From Aegilops tauschii subsp. strangulata (taxonomy: Eukaryota; Streptophyta; Magnoliopsida; Poales; Poaceae): a stretch of 64,000 nucleotides of DNA. Below are positions 32,960 through 43,600 of this stretch, in pieces (the stretch's first letter is position 1; every line of letters starts with the position of its first letter). Location: contig NC_053036.3 of the NCBI RefSeq assembly GCF_002575655.3, forward strand, positions 195,456,788 to 195,520,787, given 5' to 3'. The notes under the pieces were generated by a model. That model was not told where the DNA came from. It ran no database searches and saw nothing but the letters and a program-made list of their open reading frames with translations. The translations under genes and the position numbers were made by a program.

Positions 32960-34235
32960 GGTTTATCGCACCCACCAGGATTTCCAGTCCCATGGATGTT
33001 CGGTCCATACGATTTTTCACGACCTTTGGACTGTCCTGCTTGTGGGAGTAGGCAGGGCCCCTGCATGCCACGCGTAGTTGGACGATCAATCTTCTATTTA
33101 GTACTTCAACATAGTGATTTCCTGGTAAGGATTCACTCGTGTCACATCAAGTAAATTTTATTGATTTACTGTCTAAATCTTATTGATTTAATGTCATGTT
33201 TTCTTTCTTTTCCTGCAATTTTATGATGCAGGTTTTGCCATGTGACATTCATGACAGAATAAACCGTTTGGTTTGCTCTACGATGGCTATTTTTGCAGGT
33301 TTCACTTCTTATGTCTGGTCAGTAACGAAGGCACTGTCCATCACTTATATTACTGGAAAAAATTGGATCAGTCTGTTGTCTGAGTACAAGCTGAATCCCT
33401 ATGATGAATTGCAGTTTGGTTTAACAAAAACGCCACAATTAGTCCTTCTCGCGTTTAAAAGAAATGAAGAAAAAAACTGGATCACGGTCACGGATCCTAG
33501 TCAAGTTAGAAAGCTGATCATAGCAGACCAGACACGATCGCCGCTGTCTCGCACAGATCGAGCATCGGCAGTTGCTCTAGCACTGACAGCGGCAGCAGCT
33601 CAGTCTGATCCAGCTGAGGATTGGGCACCGACCGCGTCAGCGGATCAGTCTGATCTACCGGAGGATCGGGCATTGACACCGGCACCTGCTCCGACACCGG
33701 CACCAGCTCTACAAGGAGCACCATCATCGGCAGCAGCAGCGGCTTCAGCACCTGCACCAACACTTGCACTTGCATCTGCTCCAGCCCGTGCAGTTGCATC
33801 GGCAACAGACTGGGCTGCAGTTCGCACTTCATATACCAAAGTCCTTACAAAAACCGACATGTCCACCTTCTTGGTAAGCATTGGCCGCCCAAGTGCTTCA
33901 TTCTTTTTTCTTTCCATGTTGTTTCACATGATTCACTGTGTTGATCTAACTGTTTGGGTATGTCTTCTTGTTTGCAAACAGAGAACTCCTAGAGCAACGA
34001 GCGAGTCGTTCAACAATCCGGGCGACCGCGCCAAGTTTCTCTTACCATGCGTACCCTTGGTGTGAATGAACCTGCTCAATATACCGTAAGTACAAAGGAT
34101 GGTCGCATGATGATTGATGCTAAAGGATGGTCAAGGTTCAAATCTAAATCATATCTTGCGGTAGGGGATGATGTCAAAATCGAACTTTCTCGGCAAGGAG
34201 AGCTGGTCCAAATCAACTTTGAAATTCTTCAGTAG
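32960..34235 (+). CDS. Two-B3-domain DNA-binding protein (REM-like), 5' end uncertain
   Basis: Exons inferred from splice sites: 32960-33124 (after GCAG, before GTAAGG), 33232-33873 (after TGCAG, before GTAAGC) and 33993-34235. All joins are phase 0. Exon 1 has a CPAC-GSRQGPC cysteine motif and leads into FYLVLQHSDFL, the start of B3 domain 1, which continues in exon 2 (NWISLLSEYKLNPYDELQF). A linker of about 110 residues is Ala/Pro rich (TPAPAPTPAPAL). Domain 2 starts YTKVLTKTDMSTF and ends in GWSRF, LAVGDDVKIEL. B3 proteins bind DNA in the nucleus and act as plant transcription factors. The third exon must use an AG at about 33991; an earlier AG at 33980 gives a stop. A start codon and first exon are not identified. 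Confidence 0.7.
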
Positions 34236-34784
34236 CAGCACGCAACTGCCGAACTGATCTATCCTCCGAGAGATTTTGATGTAATAATCTGGCATGGTGA
34301 AACAAGTGTCCTGTGTGTATAAGTAGTACGACAGTATTATTTATCACATGGTATATCGTTAATAGAATTGCAACTCTGATTGCTGGTTAGGAACTGTCGT
34401 TCGATTTCATTCCAACAGCTGCCGTGCTTTATTCAATTTTGTGTATTCGTCTTGCGACAGCATCTAAAACCAGCGTCGTACCGATCGCTTGCAATATGAA
34501 AAGCGCTGAGGTAGAACACATGGGCCCCCAAACATGCAGGGTCGGCTTGCGGCCCAAAGTCCAGAACCGTGAGCCTATCTGAGTATTATATTCTCACCTG
34601 AACCCCCATAAAAAAAGCTGAACCCCCATAATGCCTGTGCATTGCAGAGGGAGTATATTTCTTGGCAAGCTGAGCCTGTGATATAAAAGATTTGTATATT
34701 TCTTTACAGAGGGAGTATCTCTCTGTCAAAATATATATTTATCTGTAACTAGTTACTCCTGTCTTTCTACTTCCTTTTGTTGAT
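34236..34784 (+). other. Intergenic region between the two B3 genes
   Basis: Holds a likely 3' UTR (TTTTGATGTAATAATCTGGC at about 34275). Fragments with GAGGGAGTAT ends at about 34650 and 34713 are probably remnants of a Stowaway-like element. Confidence 0.45.
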
Positions 34785-34960
34785 ATGTGGGGCAACCGGC
34801 AACGGGGTCCACGTGCCATATGCACAAATTAGAGTGCACAACTTCACGGTAGACACACCCCGGTCGTAGCGCCGCAGTAATGCCCAATGAGCCATCAAAT
34901 CACAACCCCCCCTTTCCAGCTTTAGCAGTAAGCTGGACGGACGAAGCGGCAATATTTCAC
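34785..34960 (+). promoter_or_regulatory. Recurrent upstream module, copy 2
   Basis: ACCCCGGTCGTAGCGCCGCA, AATGCCCAATGAGCCATC then AAATCACAA, CCTTTCCAGC, TAAGCTGGACGGACGAAG. Very close to the module at 31.4 kb, and about 75 bases before the next ATG. The linked CTTCTCCCTCGTCTGC leader is pyrimidine-rich. Confidence 0.6.
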
Positions 34961-35035
34961 TGGGCCTGAATCCCCTTCTCCCTCGTCTGCTTGTTCAGAG
35001 AAAACCCCCTCTCGGCGATTGCATAGGTTTTTCTT

Positions 35036-36333
35036 ATGGAGAACCAGGTACGAATTCTTCATCCATCCCCGATAAATCCAAGTCCCTTGGTCGCAGGTAA
35101 TCCTAGGATGGCAGCCGCCGCCGTTGATGCATTTTTCTTCCTACTGAATCTAGTGTGTTTCATTTGCAGTGCCCAAAGTGCGAGTACCCTACAGGTTTCT
35201 GCGCCCTCGGCGAGACGCCACACTTGTTCCTTCTCATCCTAACAGAGCATTTTGAAACGCGCACAGTATGTTCCTAGAATCCTCTTTTCTATCCGGGAGG
35301 GTGGGGGTTTTTTGAACATGCTGTGTTCTCATATTATTTTTCCTGCAGTGTATTATTTGCTCTGCCAGAACACATGTACTCAAGATGCTCGGCCTTGCCA
35401 TAACTGAATACACTAGTTTAATGGGCACAGTGAAGACAAGCCATGGATATAAGTTCCGAGTTGGGTTCATGAACCAAGAAGATCGCTGCTTTTTTATGGC
35501 CAAACTTGGATAAACTTTCTCAAGTGTTACGGACTGAAAGTTGGCGCACGAATGTTGATGGAAATAGCAGAACCTGGTCTCATCTTCACTGCGATCTTCC
35601 ACCCTGACGTCGTTCCGATTGTTCATCCATGTTAGTTTTGTATCTGGTTCTTGCTTGTTGCCTCGATTACTTCTTAATCCACCTATTATGTCTAACTAAT
35701 CACAATTTAACTTTAGAAGTAGCAACGAATCTCTCATGAAGATGCTACTTCTAACTAATATTTTCTTATAATTGGTGGCACGTGTAGGTTTTTTCAGATT
35801 TAAGCAGTCTGCTCGTTTGTTACTCTGTAATAACTCGGCTGTTACTAATGGCACTGAAGTTGACTGGATCGACATCCACAAGTTCCTACACTTTATTGAT
35901 CGTCTTGAGGTCCTTGTGGGGCGCTTCAATGGTGGAAGGCCACGTGGGATATGTGTGCCACTGCTGCACTCGTTGAACAGGTCCAACTGTGTCGAGAAAC
36001 TTATGGTACGAGTTGTTTTCTGTTATATATGTTGTTCATAAACTATTGCTTATACACAATTTTACAGCTATGATCTTCTTGAAACAGGAACTGCCGAGTT
36101 CTATTGTTCCTATACAGATGCATGGCCATGGTCGGGTCAGACTTGCGCTTGGTCACAACATGATGTTTATGTCGACCTACTCAATTCCCCTTGGAGGTGA
36201 AAAGATACTTATTCATGGGTGGTCTCAAATAATGAAGGCCCGTCCATCTTGGAGAATAGGACAGAAGATTATGTTCATGCTTTTCCATGGCTCTAAAGCG
36301 AATATCCTGTTTATTGACCACGTTGCGAGATGA
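35036..36333 (+). pseudogene. Two-B3-domain gene, tandem paralog, frameshifted
   Basis: Exons: 35036-35047 (MENQ), 35170-35265 with CPKCEYPTGFC that aligns with the Cys motif of the upstream B3 gene, 35349 to about 35630 (B3 domain 1: SHGYKFRVGFMNQED, then FLKCYGLKVGARMLMEI), about 35790-36005, and 36088-36333 (domain 2: ELPSSIVPIQMHGHG, IHGWSQIMKARPSW, IGQKIMFMLF). Between FRVGFMNQEDRCFFMAK and the FLKCYGLK text the frame shifts by one base near 35508, giving a stop. If that is real this gene makes only a truncated protein. The exon plan is the same as in the neighbouring gene, so they arose by tandem duplication. The linker in exon 4 lacks the Ala/Pro expansion of its partner. Confidence 0.68.
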
Positions 36334-36544
36334 AGCCGCTTTCAGAAGGTTGTGGATGCGCGGGGTGGCGCCTGGGCCTTGTCCTGGGGCTTGGCGGCCT
36401 CACTCTTGGTTAACTGTAGACAAAGTAGCACTGTTCGAGGCGTGCTTTGTACGGTTGAACCTGTATAAGTACTCATACTGCTTTCAGCTTTGGTTGTTAA
36501 GTGCCCCTGTTGGTTTCAGTTAAGGTTGTTAAGTACTCCTGCTG
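36334..36544 (+). other. 3' region of the B3 pseudogene
   Basis: No gene. TTGTTAAGTGCCCCTG and TTGTTAAGTACTCCTG are a short direct repeat at about 36496 and 36528. Confidence 0.4.
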
Positions 36545-38751
36545 CTTTTACAGTCTGTCGTGTTTCTTCAGTCCTGTCTTCCTCCAGCCGCCAAAACCAA
36601 ATCAGCGCCGGCGGGGCCGCCTGCTTCCGCCTCCCACGGCTGGTTGCGCCTCAGCGCACGCATCGCCGCCCCACCGTCTCCTAAATCGTTAACGCCGACG
36701 TCCTCCGCGTGCTTTGGTACGCTCGCCGCGGCGCCGCCCTCTCGCGTTGTCAACATGGTCAACAAACAACAGGAATCGGCAGAAGTACGTGGAGAGGATG
36801 ACAGTAGGGCCCACCACGTCAGCGTATGGAAAAATAAAATGCTTCCTCCTAGTGTTTTCCTGACATCTGGGACCCACGACATTGTGAGCGTATATAGTCA
36901 ATAGACAAGAGAACAGCACAAGATCGGCTGACACCTGGGACGTAGATACTCGAGCAGTATTTTTTTTGTTTGGTATTGTTGAGACGGAGTAGGGTTTGAA
37001 CTGGGCTGTGGCCCGTCTAGCCCAGGCTTATATTTTATGTTCACCATGTGACCAGCCCAGCTATTTTTTTCTTTGTGAAAATGAGCCCAGTTTATTTTTT
37101 CTGAAGAATACCCAATCCAGGCCTACTTATTTTTCTACGCCTTGATGGGCTGCAACTCTTTCAAGACGCCTGCAAATCTTGAAAGTAATATGAAATGGGT
37201 TGTAAATATAAAAACAGATGACAAATTGGCAATTACTTTATAATTTCTGAATTTTTTCACATTTTCAGATTCCTATTTCACTGGGCATTAACCTAATTTA
37301 AATATATCTTCAAAGTACTTTAAATCTGGCTCGACATTTCGGTATTAAAAATAGTTTGGAACCCACAGAAATATGCGAAATTGGCCCTGGCCAACCAAAA
37401 AACGACTGCAATAAATTGCATAAGAAGTTGCTATGAGCTATATATAAATTATTAAAAAAAGAGGGAGTGGTCTGACTTGTGGGCCTGTTTAGTTGACGCG
37501 TATGCAAGATTTTTTTAGTTATTATATACGTCAACAAATGATTCTAGCAAACGTAACCGTTGGATGTCAATCCAACAGCCGTTGTGTTTCTTCAATCTCT
37601 GATCTTCTTGCTCCAGCCGCCAAAGCAGCGCCGGCGGGACCGCCTACTCCCGCCTCCCGTGGCCGGCTGTGCTGCCGCGCAGGCCTCAGCGCCCCCTACT
37701 ACTCCCACCGCTGGCCAGGCCATCCCTCTAGTCACCCACACCCCCTGTTATTCTGCGGCGGCGGCAGCCTCACACCGCAGCCGAACCGGTGAACCCTCGT
37801 ACTCCTCTCCGTGCGGGCTTCCACTGCCGCGTCTTCCCCAGCTCCGCGTCGTCCCCTTCCTAGGCCTCGCCGTCGTCCACCGCCGTGGTGCTCTCAGCGC
37901 GGCGTGGTCAATGTGGTCAACGACCGACTTCCATTGGAAGAGTACTGTACGTGGAGAGGCTGACAGCTGGGTCCACGGCAGCCGCAAGGAAGTGCCTCCT
38001 TATTACGCGGAAAATAATTATTCCTCCACCTGACAGCAGGGACCCACCGGACGGGCCACCAGTATTTCGTGAAAAAAAACATTTCCCCCTGACTGCTGGG
38101 ACCCACAGGACGGGCCACCGTATTTTGCGAAAAAAACGTTCCCCCCGCTGTCAGCTTCGACCCACCGGAAGTGCCTCCTTATTACGCACAAAAAAATGAA
38201 TACCCCCTGCTAGCTGGGACCCACCTTGGTGGGAGGCTGACTTGTGGGCCTACTAAGTTGACTGGGACAGAGGCCTTTGTCAACTTTAGTCAATATATGA
38301 ACGATTCTAGCTCTAGTGACCGTACGATGTCCATCCAACGGCCGTAGTGCTTCTTCAACCTCTGGTCTTCTTGCTCCAGCCGCCCAAAGCAGCGCCGGTC
38401 GTGCCGCCTGCTCCTGCCGCCCGTGGCCGGCTATGATGCCGTGGAGGCCGAACAAGTGAACCCTCATACTCCTCTACGCGTGGGCATCCACTGCGGCGTC
38501 TTCCCTGGCTCCGCGTCCTCCCCTTCCTAGACCTCGCCATCGTCCACCGCCCTGGTGCTCTCGGCGCGGCGTGGTCAACGTGGTCAAGGAATGGCTTCCA
38601 TCAGACGTGGACTGTACGTGGAGAGGCTGATAGCTGGGTCCACGGCCGCAGCAAGGAAGTGCCTCCTTATTACGCGCAAAATAATTATTCCTCCACCTGA
38701 CAGCGGGGACCCACCGGACGGGCCACTGTATTTCGCGAAAAAATGTTTCCC

Positions 38752-39110
38752 CTGACTGCTGGGACCCACCAGCTACATCTTCGCACGCAAGGAAGTGCGT
38801 CCGAAAAAAAAACGATTCACCCCCTGACTACTGGGACCCACCAGCTACATCTTCGTACGCAAGGAAGTGCGTCCGAAAAAATGATTCGCCCCCTGACTGC
38901 TGGGACCCACTAGCTACATCTTCGCACGCAAGGAAGTGCATCCAGGCAAAAAAAAAGATTCCCCCCTGACTGCTGGGACCCAGCAGCTACACCTTCGCAC
39001 GCAAGGAAGTGCGTCCGGGCAAAAAAAACGATTCGCCCCCCTGACTGTTAGGACCCGCCAGCTACATCTTCGCAGGCAAGGAAGTGCCTGACTGTCGGGA
39101 CCCACCTGGT
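38752..39110 (+). repeat. Five-unit tandem repeat, about 69-75 bp
   Basis: Units begin CTGACTGCTGGGACCCACCA at about 38752, 38824, 38893, 38966 and 39041, each followed by GCAAGGAAGTGCGTCC and a variable A-run. Typical of subterminal repeats of CACTA elements. Confidence 0.85.
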
Positions 39111-39172
39111 CGAAGCGTACGTAGCGTTGTCATTCTGGTCGCGAACGTGTACGTACATATATACTGGTCGAT

Positions 39173-39237
39173 GTAGAGGCGCGCACGTGTCGTAGTAGAG
39201 GCGCGTACGTGTCGTAGTAGAGGCGCGCACGTAGCAT
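39173..39237 (+). repeat. Three-unit 25-bp tandem repeat
   Basis: GTAGAGGCGCGCACGTGTC is repeated three times with one or two changes. Confidence 0.85.
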
Positions 39238-39386
39238 GTACACATACGTACAGCGGCCAGGGTGCAAGAAAGAAAATACGGCCACGTACGTACATACGGG
39301 CAGGGTCTCGAACGCCTACTCGCACATACGTATGGCCAGGGCTCGTGTACATGGCTGGGTCGGAACGGAGAAACAGCGTCGTCGTC

Positions 39387-39502
39387 GTGTTCATGGGGAG
39401 GCAACGGAATGCGTCGTGTTCATGGGGAGGCAACGGAATGTGTCGTGTTCATGGGGAGGCAATGGAATGCGTCGTGTTCATCGTGAGGCAACGGAACGCG
39501 TG
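39387..39502 (+). repeat. Four-unit 29-bp tandem repeat
   Basis: GTGTTCATGGGGAGGCAACG repeats at 39387, 39416, 39445 and 39474. Confidence 0.9.
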
Positions 39503-39585
39503 GGAGCCAACCGGCTGGGTCGGAACGGAATGCATGGTCGTGTTCATCGGGAGGGCTTGGATGGAACAGGCGATGGAAACGAGGC

Positions 39586-39840
39586 CTGGCGTACCGCAAA
39601 ACGGAGGAAACGGCCTTGTGTTCGACCGGCCACGTTCGAAACGGGATCCTGTTCATCAGGAGGGGTCTGGCGTACCGCAAAACGGAGGAAACGGACCTCC
39701 TACGATCGAAACGGGGGTCCTGTTGATCGGGAGGGTTGTGGCGTACCGCAAAACGGAGGAAACGGACTTGTGTTGGAGCGCTACGATCAAAACGGGGGTC
39801 CTGTTGATCGGGAGGGGTGTGGCGTACCGCAAAACAGGAC
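39586..39840 (+). repeat. Four-unit repeat, about 73-78 bp
   Basis: TGGCGTACCGCAAAACGGAG occurs at about 39587, 39667, 39738 and 39820 (last unit AAAACAGGA), separated by CCTGTTGATCGGGAGGG or CCTGTTCATCAGGAGGG. Confidence 0.8.
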
Positions 39841-39970
39841 TCCACGGGATACTGTTCATCTTCACCGTCGACCTCCTCCAGCCTCCACGGGCTACCGTCG
39901 ACCTCCTCCAGCCTCCACGGGCTCCTATTCATCCAGCCTCCACCGCGCGCTACTCCACCGGCTACTGTTC

Positions 39971-40110
39971 AACCACCCCTCCACAGGCACCCCTCCACCA
40001 TCTACTATTCATCCAGCCCTCCACACCACGGGGTCCTGTTCAACCACCCCTCCACAGGCACCCCTCCACCGTCTACTGTTCATCCAGCCCTCCACACCAC
40101 GGGGTCCTGT
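39971..40110 (+). repeat. Two-unit repeat, about 68 bp, followed by a C-run
   Basis: CAACCACCCCTCCACAGGCA followed by CCCTCCACC is repeated at about 39970 and 40040, with CACACCACGGGGTCCTGTTC at two positions. A run of C lies at about 40150-40163. Confidence 0.8.
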
Positions 40111-40665
40111 TCATCCAGAGGCAACGCCACAACTCACTGTTCATCCAACCCCCCCCCCCCCCCCGCAACGCTCACTGTTCATCCAATCGATCGGCTTCAG
40201 TTAACAGCAGTAGCGAAGGAATCGCTCGATCGGGTTCAGTTAACAGCCATCGATCGATCGCTCGGGTTCAGTAACGCGTAGCCTGCAGTGCAATCGCTCG
40301 GGTTCAGTTAGAGCCCAACGCCTCGCTCGGGTTCAGTTAGAGCCAACGCCTCGCACACACGTGCGTACGTGTACGAGAGAAACGCGCATCGCTCGGCCCC
40401 CGACCTCCCACCGTAACCGGGAACTCCCCGAAATTTTCCTCCCCCTCGCTTCTACCATGGTTTTTTCCGTCATGGACGGCCCAAAGAATGTCATGCAGCT
40501 GCGTCTCCAACCCGCCCAGGACGAAAAGCCCATTTTCTGTCATGATTTTTTGTCATAGAAGTAGGAGCCCACCACATCTATGATGATACCGGGTTTTGTC
40601 ACAATTATCGTCATAGAAGTGTCATATGTATGACAGAAAAAATTTCGTTCGGCCCAAAATGTCAT

Positions 40666-40688
40666 GGATGTGTCTTTTTTTTGTAGTG
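40666..40688 (+). other. CACTA right terminal inverted repeat
   Basis: GGATGTGTCTTTTTTTTGTAGTG; flanking AGT at 40689-40691 is the likely 3-bp target duplication, the partner of which is not visible. Confidence 0.75.
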
Positions 40689-40695
40689 AGTGCAA

Positions 40696-43600
40696 CTAAA
40701 CACGCCGACAAAATAATATACAAAATCGACAGCCCTTCAATAGAGTTCCAGAAAGGATAGCCCTGCTCGGGAGCTGCAGCGCAAGAAGCTGAGCAACCTG
40801 GTGAGACTGCACTTGTTTGACACTTATATCCTCCTCACTCTGAAAGATAAACAAGCAGACAGATGATAGGTTTTGCACATAAAAGTATCAGTGCTGACAA
40901 TTCATCACATTTCTTACTGAAGAATAAAGTGACACAGTTTAAAATAGCATTAACACAATATGGTATTGTTCAGGTCAAGACATGGCAGGAAATGACATTG
41001 TGACGGAGTTGGCAGCTTCACGACACCACTGGATTACAGATCAAGAACTCATAAGTTTCAATGGTTAGTGTGCTGTCAATTTATCCCATTTCGGATTGGC
41101 AAAATAAGATCACTTGCTCTGTATAGTTTAATTTACATGGTATGAAGAAGGAACTTGGTTGTACAACTGAAAACTTAAATTGACAAGGACAAACTTTTGT
41201 TTATGAACTGGAGTACATAATAAACTTTAAACATGCAATTTGATGCAAACACCAAAAATAAACAGCTGTTGCAGTCATGCCTAACCAAATATACACAACA
41301 AAGTTTGAAGGCTTGAGAAGGACAAACTTACATTATTGGTGAAGGTAGGCTCTATAAAGCCCTTGTCCATGCTGATGGGGGGGCAATTCAAGAAGTTTAC
41401 CACAGAATCTTCTTCATAAGCATTGCCTTTATTCTACATTTTGTTAAGAGTAAATATAGATGTGACAATATAAGAAAAAATGGAGAATATTTAAGATAAG
41501 ATGAAGAGTGATGCTACATAACCAAGTAGCTATAAATGTAAGTACAGCGATACAGGAAAAAGGTACAGCCAAAAGCAATGCAGAGCTAAACTTCTTTAGT
41601 ACCATCGGTGTTATCCAACCATATGGTAAGAGTAAATATAGATCTTATGTGTAGAAAATGGAGGGCAAAGGAAAATAAGCTGTAGAGTGATGGTACATGA
41701 ACAACTACCTGTCAATATAAGTACACTGATAAAGGACAACAGGTACTTACAAGAACAATGCAGAGCTAAAAAAATTCATTGGCATTGGATATATTCTACA
41801 CTAATGTAACCATTCATACAGATCAGATAATTTGGAGCGGACAATTGATAAGCAAGCTATCATGCATACTGTTGTCACATAATGAACCAGGTATGTATGC
41901 AAGTACAGTGATACAGGACAACAGGTACTAACAAGAGCAAAGCAGCGGTCAGCATATTTGTGATATCATGTCGTTCTTTTCAAACCAGAATTCTTTTTCG
42001 AGCAGATTTCCTGCAAAAAAGATCCGTAAGGCACATGCGGAAAAGTAGAAGTTCAAATTGTCATGCGATATCATAGACAGTACCTCATCCTCGGAACGAG
42101 ACCAGTGCATAACAAGGTTTTTCCATGCAATGACTTCTAAATTTAGCACAGGAGACTTCACTAGAAATTCGTTTATAGACTTGCCATCAAAAAGTGATTT
42201 CCTCGGGTAACACCAATACTGCTGCAATGCTTCCTTGAAAAGCCCAAGCAAGCTTTGCTCGTCATGACTATCTATATTGACCCTCGCCTACTTACAACAA
42301 TGTAATGTAAATCATTGATGTGTTCAATCAGCAGAAAACAGGAAAATAATCACCATGAATAATAGCACTTACACGTAAGTGGGACAGGAAGATGTGAAAA
42401 TGGTGTTTGTCTTCACTATAATCTTCCAATGATGGGAATATATGCACGTAGTCCCTAACAACATTGAAAGCATTGTCTTTTAAACTGGGAATAACTGGAA
42501 TGGGGTTCCAATCTGCAGGAATTGGCCGTCTCTACAGTTGGGATAGGTCTTCGGCCGGTGGACTTGCTCTACTTTTTGCTAGAGTGGGATTTTTCTGTGG
42601 TACGGCTGGTGCTATGGCAACTGAAATCGGCATAACTTTTGCTGGAGTGCAGGTCCTGTGTGGTGGGGCTAGTGGTGTGGCCAGTGAAGTATGGGTACAG
42701 TCTGCTGGAGTCGGTCCTATGTTTTGTGTCACTGGTTGTACAGCCAATATAAGTGGTTTTTCAAGGACTTTGCTGGTGGTCCTTCAGGTTCGGCAATCAC
42801 CCTCTTCCTTTTTTATGTCTGATGCACAAGAACAAAATTTGAGTGGAAAAACATGGTATGATGACAGATGGAATATGTATTGATAATGGATGGGCATGGC
42901 ATCTCGACATATATGATGAGTAAACTAAGCAAATGGCGGTGCAACAAAGTAGAAGAAATGCAAGACAACACATGCAAGATACGCGCAATCAATAAAACCC
43001 TGCCAAATTAGAGCACGCACCTTGATGGGTGAACATGACAGGCCATCTGCCTTTGACTCCTCAAGAATCTACAGGTGGGGAGCGTATGAGTTTCATTGCA
43101 TCCAGAATGGCACTCAATGCCTTGGTGCCAATTTTGTAAGTCGTTGCAGTGTTCCACAATATTCTTCTGATGCGCGGATTCTGATATTCACTGTAATTAC
43201 GTATAATATCTGAGGACCATGAAAACATAAATAGTTGTGAGATTATCTTTGTAATGCAGAGGATATTCTAATATAGGGACGCCCCTGTAAACACTTGTGT
43301 GCTATCACTGGATTCTGATGAGAGAGCTCATGTGTGTTGTAATATGGTGCGTGCATTTATATAATCTGGCACAAGTACACAAAAAAATAGGCTCCAGAAG
43401 TAAGGATAGTTGGCAGATGATAGGTTCAAAATATACTGTACAGAGAGTTTATTGCCAAACCATGATAACAAGAGCACACAGCAACTAGGCAGATCATAGT
43501 GTACATAAAAGGGGTACACCATAACCACGATATATAAATCAGGAAAGTGGAACTAGCTTGAAAATACGGTGTTGTATTGCCGCTAGTAATTGAAAGCCTA

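Larger units (their letters stand above)
36545..40688 (+). mobile_element. CACTA transposon arm (subterminal repeat region) ending in a TIR
   Basis: The right end at 40666-40688 ends in TTTTTTTTGTAGTG, the complement of a CACTAC terminus. The arm contains three units anchored by CTTCTTGCTCCAGCCGCC-like text at about 36572, 37597 and 38365, AT-rich segments, and many short tandem arrays. Long ORFs inside are repeat artefacts. No transposase is seen and no CACTA left end is found, so it is one arm of a truncated or non-autonomous element. The stretch 36990-37480 is AT-rich and resembles 62900-63200. Confidence 0.75.

Noticed and set aside
39236..40281. Three overlapping open frames of 154-322 codons
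   Set aside because: All are read through short tandem repeats of the CACTA arm on different frames; not genes.
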